Positions 33,577 through 38,133 of a stretch of DNA of 38,133 bases are shown here, one piece after another. The first letter of the stretch is position 1, and each line of letters starts with the position of its first letter. A model generated the notes under the pieces. The model did not search any database. It worked only from the letters and a program-made list of their open reading frames with translations, and was not told where the DNA came from. This stretch comes from Bacteroidales bacterium. GTDB taxonomy: Bacteria; Bacteroidota; Bacteroidia; Bacteroidales; UBA932. The stretch covers positions 1 to 38,133 of the forward strand of contig JAFZIN010000024.1 of NCBI GenBank assembly GCA_017554305.1, written 5' to 3'. The translations under genes were made by a program, and so were the position numbers.

Positions 33577-34509
33577 ATGAGAAAAAACATCCCTCAAAAA
33601 AAGACCTTTCTTGTAGAAAAGTTAGATGACATCCTAAAGATTCTGGGAGGATTCCAGTTCAACAATGAGATAATGATTGCAAGGATGACGGAGGCAAACA
33701 TCAAAAAGGCCAATGACAACCTGCAGACCTTTAAGGATATAGTGAAACTGGATCTTATGACCATCATTCTGATTCCGGAGGGAGAAATCACCTTCTCCGT
33801 TAATTATCAGAAGATTAAGCTGAGCCGTCACTCGATTATGTTCATCTCTCCGTTTGACAGCCTTACCGGCCCTACCATAATGTCTCAGGAGGGCACGTAC
33901 TATATACTTATGGTAAAACGCTCATTTGTTGAAAAATACATGAATGACCCATCACCTGCACCCCCACCTGCACTTTTTGAATCTCACATAAACCCCTATT
34001 TCCATATAGAAGATGACAATGAATTTTTAAGGTTGAAGAGCACCTTTGATACCCTGTACAATTATATGGGTGAGACACTTACGCTAAAGGAGTATTTCTT
34101 AAAGCACAGCCTCAACCTGCTTATGCTTGAGATTCTCAACGCCTTTACGGAACAATTAAATATCCCGATAGAGACAGACAAAATCCCAAGAAGCGAGGAG
34201 ATTATACGTAAGTTCATTGGTCTTCTGCAGACCTACGGAGAGAGGGAACACTCCCCATCATTCTATGCGGAGAAACTCTTTATCTCCGTACAGTACCTCT
34301 CCTCCATCTTAAAGGAGCACACAAGACAGAACTGCTCAGATTGGATAGGACGGCATATCACCCAGAAAGCCAGAAGATTGCTTAAGGCACCAGGCGCTAC
34401 TATTCAGAAAGTTGCAGAGGAACTGAACTTTGCAGACCAATCCTCTTTTGGAAAATTCTTTAAAAAACACACGGGAACAACTCCCAAGAAATTTATGAAC
34501 TCTATATAG
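33577..34509 (+). CDS. AraC family transcriptional regulator
   Basis: 310 residues from the ATG at 33577 (MRKNIPQKKTFLVEKLDD); an upstream in-frame ATG at 33451 would start inside the divergent promoter. The N-terminal half is a cupin-like sensor domain (IVKLDLMTIILIPEGEITFSVNYQKIKLSRHSIMFISP). The C-terminal half carries two helix-turn-helix units: SFYAEKLFISVQYLSSILKEHTRQ and TIQKVAEELNFADQSSFGKFFKKHTGTTPKKF, the second matching the AraC signature. It is divergent from the efflux operon and likely controls it; the effector is unknown. Confidence 0.9.
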   Translation: MRKNIPQKKTFLVEKLDDILKILGGFQFNNEIMIARMTEANIKKANDNLQTFKDIVKLDLMTIILIPEGEITFSVNYQKIKLSRHSIMFISPFDSLTGPTIMSQEGTYYILMVKRSFVEKYMNDPSPAPPPALFESHINPYFHIEDDNEFLRLKSTFDTLYNYMGETLTLKEYFLKHSLNLLMLEILNAFTEQLNIPIETDKIPRSEEIIRKFIGLLQTYGEREHSPSFYAEKLFISVQYLSSILKEHTRQNCSDWIGRHITQKARRLLKAPGATIQKVAEELNFADQSSFGKFFKKHTGTTPKKFMNSI

Positions 34510-34515
34510 GTCCGG

Positions 34516-34674
34516 CTAAATAATACCCTCCGGAACCGATAGTGGTCCCACGAAATTGGACCACAATATTCGTGAGATCCCCAGTTCCCGACAGATGGCT
34601 TCTGAACTCATTCCGCTTTCAAACTGCTTGACCGCCCGCACCATTTCGTTCTCTGTAAATCTGCTTTTCCTCAT
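34516..34674 (-). pseudogene. Truncated IS3-type orfA transposase remnant
   Basis: A frame from ATG at 34672-34674 gives 52 residues. The first 35 (MRKSRFTENEMVRAVKQF, ESGMSSEAICRELGIS) match the helix-turn-helix start of IS3-family OrfA (HTH_Tnp_1). After GIS the expected TFYNW-type sequence is missing; the frame runs into unrelated residues and stops at 34516. The junction holds a perfect inverted repeat GTGGTCC / GGACCAC (34542-34548 and 34558-34564, 9-bp spacer), which may be an insertion-sequence end. The rest of the element, including the DDE domain, is absent. Confidence 0.75.
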
Positions 34675-34768
34675 ATTGCATAATTAGTTTATTTGTAAAC
34701 TTATAATCTGCACGAAGAACGGGGGAGGGCACATGGTGGAGGTTCCAACTTTTTTTAATCTCTTTTTA

Positions 34769-35296
34769 TTATCTTGTTTTAGTGAGTTCGAGATCTATTT
34801 CAAGTTCTCCTTTTATCCTATTGAATTCTTCGAGACTCAAAGGTCCTATTAAACTATGGCTAATGATATCATATGGCGGATAAGAAGAAGTATAAAGTAA
34901 ACAATAATTTGTGGAGTCTGAAGTATTTATAGGAATAGATTTGTCAATAATCCAGTAAGCATCGAATCTTAAGGTCAGATTCTTAATGTTAGGCTCATTA
35001 ATTTGAGAAGAATCTCGGGAATAGATAAATCCCGTTCTCGTTTGTGCGATAATCCATCTGCGATTTGAGTTATATTTTTTTACACCATAAGGTATAACAT
35101 TGTAATAGGTCTTCTCTTTGTTATTATCAATGTAGAAGATTTCTCCGTCATCACAAAGAACATAGTTTTTGCTAAAACGATATTCAATACCCCAGTGGAA
35201 TAATGAGTATATAACAAAAATGATTAGCGGATCTATTAGAAATGTGAAAATGAATAGAACAATTATTGTCTTTCTATTGGTGGGTTCTTTTTTCAT
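34769..35296 (-). CDS. Small membrane protein, probable immunity protein for the RHS toxin
   Basis: 175 residues with one N-terminal membrane helix (IIVLFIFTFLIDPLIIFVIYSLFHW) and a soluble, Tyr/Asn-rich C-terminal part (GFIYSRDSSQINEPNIKNL, FDAYWIIDKSIP). The YWIIDK strand is reminiscent of DUF3997-like proteins. It starts 8 bp after the RHS stop in the same direction, the usual place for the cognate immunity gene of a polymorphic toxin. AT-rich, like the C-terminal end of the RHS gene. The pairing is inferred from position, not from a known family match. Confidence 0.55.
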   Translation of the reverse strand: MKKEPTNRKTIIVLFIFTFLIDPLIIFVIYSLFHWGIEYRFSKNYVLCDDGEIFYIDNNKEKTYYNVIPYGVKKYNSNRRWIIAQTRTGFIYSRDSSQINEPNIKNLTLRFDAYWIIDKSIPINTSDSTNYCLLYTSSYPPYDIISHSLIGPLSLEEFNRIKGELEIDLELTKTR

Positions 35297-35304
35297 AAAT
35301 TCAT

Positions 35305-38133
35305 CTAAAAGTTTAATATACCTTCCCCATAATAATAAACATTGAAACCATGATTGTCTGTTAATCCATTTAAATACCTTTCTGTTCTAATTAATAAATC
35401 CCTCACAAAACCACCTCTTTTATTCCAATCATAAACAGTCGCCGAGTCATTAATAATTGTTATTGTTTTCTTTGAGTAATTGGAAACACTTGCATTAAAA
35501 CGACCGAGGGCATATGTTGTATTAAAAACATTTTCATCTTTTAATGCCATTTTTATTTTTAACATAGAAAGAACACTTAAATCCGTTGGAAATAAGTTCA
35601 ATGGTTGTACCTTTTTCTTAAACTCAGATATGCTTAATAAGCCAAAGTTTAATTTCGAAGCATCTGCATAAAGAGTATTATCTGGTGTCGGAAACTTTTT
35701 TGCATTAGGATGTTGTTTAGCCCATGTGATACCCTCTTGTCTAGTTATTATCCCATCATAATCTGGTCTATTTGGCAGGTTTTTATAGTGTTTGTTTAGC
35801 TTCTCCCTTGCAGTGTCTGAGACCAACCCCGTTGCCCCTTTGTCTTTAGAAAGGGCTTCTGTATGAGACATTCCTTGTTTAAAGTCTTTCTCCTCCATAA
35901 CGATAGCTTGTCCTTTAATTCCACAATCATCAGTTCCTAAAAACTCACCTTCAGTATTATAGATAGGAGAATCTACCGTTCCGTTATTGTCTTTTCTAAT
36001 AATTGGAGAATTTGAACAAAAAATAAAGGAAGACAGATTAAAAAAGGATTCACTCATTGGATCAATTATAATCCATCTTGCAATAGTTGGATCGTATTGC
36101 CTTGCCCCGTAGTCTATAAGACGGGATTGGGCTATCATCTGGAGTTCCTTTCCGTTGTAGAGCATCCGGTAAGGTAATATTTCAAATGACGGAGATGTGA
36201 CTGCTAGATTGCTGATGTTAGGGTTGTTAGAGGTGAAAGAAGTAGGTATCCTTACACGATACTTGTCTCCAAGAGAGGTATAACTTCTTCCAAGGTCTGT
36301 CTGGAGGCCGTATGGGTAATAGTCATTTCTTTCCAGAGTATTGCCCTGGCTGTCAGTAATTACCCTTATGCTTCCCAGATGATCTTTCAGAAGATAGAGC
36401 GTCTCACAAGCGACTGTGTAAGTTGTGTCTGTACCGGAGGTGATCTGCGGTGTTGCGGCAAAGGCAAATCTTGCATCCGCACCCAAAATATCCGCGGATT
36501 CCAACAAGGTAATTTTTGCATTTTGATACTCTTTCCTTGCAAGCGTAAACGGCCCAATGTAAATCCTGCTGTTTCCGTCAGTGTCACTTATGGAGAACTT
36601 TGTTCCGTCTGCAAAGTAAGAGTAAGTTGCCGTGAGCTCGTCCTGTAGTCCGGGACCGTTCATCTTCTTTACCTTATGAACCAGGTTGTTGATGTCATAA
36701 GAGAGTTTTATCTGTTGATCTCCGTCCAGGGTCATGTTCCCGTTTCCGTCATAGGAATAAAAGGTACTCGTAGCAACGCCTCCTTGCCATCTGGTTAGTT
36801 CAGAAAGCTTGTCTCCATTGTAGGTATAGGAGAAATGATGCATCGGACTGCTTGCATTCTCTGCGATCCTTTTCAGAGTCTGAATATTTCCGTTAAGGTC
36901 ATATGATATGTCTCTTTCCGTGTAGAGTTGTGAAAGAGTTGTAGTTGTTCCGTCAAAGCGGTTGGAATTTGTAAGCCTTCCCTGGGTGTCATAAGAGAAG
37001 CCGTATGTGCTTGCCGTATTTGTTCCCTGAATGGTCTCCCACTCTGAGATGTTTCCTGAGTAAAGAGCTGTGGTGCTAGGCTTTACAGGATTAAAGTATT
37101 TGAGTGCCTGAGAAAAGATGTTCTCCGTTCCTTTCTTTGTCTGCATGGTGGTCATCCAGTCCTGGATATTGTATGCGATTGTCTGGCTGAGATTTCCACC
37201 GAGAGCCTTTCCTGTCAGATGTCCCAACTCATCATAACTGTAAGTTGCAGATGCTACAGAAGAGAGCGTATCTGAATATGTTAATACTCCGCTTTGAAGA
37301 AAGGAGTTGAATGTCTGCATCGTGGCGTTGGACGAGAGCATCCTTCCCCGCTTGTCATAGGTGAAGAGTTCCGTCAGGACCACATTCAGGGTGTCTGTGC
37401 TTGTTGTTCCTTGCGGTACCTTGAGCCTGACGGTCTGTCTTAGAGGAAGAGCGGTGTAGTTGTACTTTGTTGAAGCAGTGGAGATTGTTCCGTCCGGATA
37501 GAGGGTTACAGTCTGGATTGGCCTTGCATAACAATCATAGAAATAGGCGGTGTATCTGTAAAGAATGTCTGACTGGGCGATGGTTCCGGGGTTGGAACTT
37601 CCGTCTTCTGCAACCCCTATAAGAGTTCCCTCCTTAGACATGGTCATCGCCGTCCTTTCCCAGAGAACGGATGCGAACTTGGTAGTGTCCACATCTGTCT
37701 GTGATACCGTCTGGTCTTCCGGTTTGAAGGAAAGGACTGTGCTCTGATTGATAGTGAAAGAAATATCTGTCTTTCCTATTTCCGTCTTGGTGAGAGATAT
37801 GTTGTCTGTCAGTTCATAGACTGAAGAGGTGAAAGGTATGTTTCCGTTTTGAGAATAGAACGTCTGTGCTGTCTCGTATGAGAAATAACTTCTCATCTGT
37901 GCCTCTGTGATGCTCTGCTGGGTAAGCATAGTCTCCACGGGACGGTTGCTCCTGTCGTATCTTGTAATATGCCATCTTCCGCTCTGTCTCAGCAGAGAAT
38001 CCTGTGTTGCCGCAACGTTTCCTGCGGGGTCAGAGACAAACAGCTCCTTCCCTTTTCCCGGCCACCGTCTTTCCGTCATCCTTCCTAAACCGTCATACTT
38101 GTATATGTAACAGCGTTTCTTGGCCCATTCGGA
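35305..38133 (-). CDS. RHS repeat protein with variable C-terminal toxin-like domain, 5' end cut
   Basis: The frame continues to the right edge, so at least 942 residues are visible. It has RHS/YD repeats (YKYDGLGRMTERR, YSYDELGHLTGKALGG, FSYDTQGRLTNSN) and the core-associated segment YGARQYDPTIARWIIIDPMS followed by CSNSPIIRKDNNG (encoded around 35976-36120). Downstream of this hallmark the about 223-residue C-terminus changes in character and becomes AT-rich: PDNTLYADASKLNFG, SATVYDWNKRGGFVRD, DNHGFNVYYYGEG. In RHS proteins this is where the exchangeable toxin domain sits. The toxin's activity is unknown. The adjacent gene is a likely immunity partner. Confidence 0.88.
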   Translation of the reverse strand, partial: SEWAKKRCYIYKYDGLGRMTERRWPGKGKELFVSDPAGNVAATQDSLLRQSGRWHITRYDRSNRPVETMLTQQSITEAQMRSYFSYETAQTFYSQNGNIPFTSSVYELTDNISLTKTEIGKTDISFTINQSTVLSFKPEDQTVSQTDVDTTKFASVLWERTAMTMSKEGTLIGVAEDGSSNPGTIAQSDILYRYTAYFYDCYARPIQTVTLYPDGTISTASTKYNYTALPLRQTVRLKVPQGTTSTDTLNVVLTELFTYDKRGRMLSSNATMQTFNSFLQSGVLTYSDTLSSVASATYSYDELGHLTGKALGGNLSQTIAYNIQDWMTTMQTKKGTENIFSQALKYFNPVKPSTTALYSGNISEWETIQGTNTASTYGFSYDTQGRLTNSNRFDGTTTTLSQLYTERDISYDLNGNIQTLKRIAENASSPMHHFSYTYNGDKLSELTRWQGGVATSTFYSYDGNGNMTLDGDQQIKLSYDINNLVHKVKKMNGPGLQDELTATYSYFADGTKFSISDTDGNSRIYIGPFTLARKEYQNAKITLLESADILGADARFAFAATPQITSGTDTTYTVACETLYLLKDHLGSIRVITDSQGNTLERNDYYPYGLQTDLGRSYTSLGDKYRVRIPTSFTSNNPNISNLAVTSPSFEILPYRMLYNGKELQMIAQSRLIDYGARQYDPTIARWIIIDPMSESFFNLSSFIFCSNSPIIRKDNNGTVDSPIYNTEGEFLGTDDCGIKGQAIVMEEKDFKQGMSHTEALSKDKGATGLVSDTAREKLNKHYKNLPNRPDYDGIITRQEGITWAKQHPNAKKFPTPDNTLYADASKLNFGLLSISEFKKKVQPLNLFPTDLSVLSMLKIKMALKDENVFNTTYALGRFNASVSNYSKKTITIINDSATVYDWNKRGGFVRDLLIRTERYLNGLTDNHGFNVYYYGEGILNF

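Overview
The window comes from a member of the Bacteroidetes, most likely order Bacteroidales. The support is mostly sequence-based: many promoters carry the phylum-type -7 box TAnnTTTG with a TTG about 19-21 bp upstream, most genes lack a Shine-Dalgarno sequence, and several families are typical of the phylum (DUF4831, HU-CCDC81-type proteins, paired OmpA-like proteins, a PlpD-like patatin, large RHS proteins). Genus cannot be set from sequence alone.

Layout. Positions 1-4449 (minus) are a tight unit, rlmN, plpD-like patatin, recX, and a GH84 glycosidase cut by the window edge. It is divergent from recA-dnaG-metG (4623-9773, plus), so recA and its modulator recX flank one control region. The metG terminator is followed by an AT-rich 1.8-kb insert (about 9836-11607) ending exactly at the 3' end of a minus-strand tRNA-Asn. 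A 13-bp copy of the tRNA end lies at its left border. Inside are a leader peptide with three tandem Trp codons overlapping a terminator-like hairpin, a small P-loop protein and two duplicated lipoproteins. This is the least explained part of the window.

From 11786 to 19154 are an HU-domain membrane protein, a Kdo/WaaP-type kinase, two tandem OmpA-like proteins and an M16 metalloprotease (envelope genes). From 19335 to 20494 is rpsF-rpsR-rplI, where rpsR and rplI carry strong AGGAGG sites that are unusual for this phylum. From 20571 to 24578 (minus) are a histone H1-like protein, PepD dipeptidase, a DUF4831 protein and an LpxL-like acyltransferase.

From 24742 to 27528 (plus) are a POT peptide transporter, whose short leader can fold as an H-type pseudoknot, and a family 2 glycosyltransferase starting with TTG. 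A minus-strand efflux operon follows (33410 to 27525: TolC-like protein, adaptor, RND pump, small PII-like protein). It is divergent from an AraC-type regulator, and three matching operator-like repeats lie in the shared intergenic region. The right end holds an IS3-type orfA remnant and an RHS polymorphic-toxin protein (cut by the window edge) followed by a probable immunity gene.
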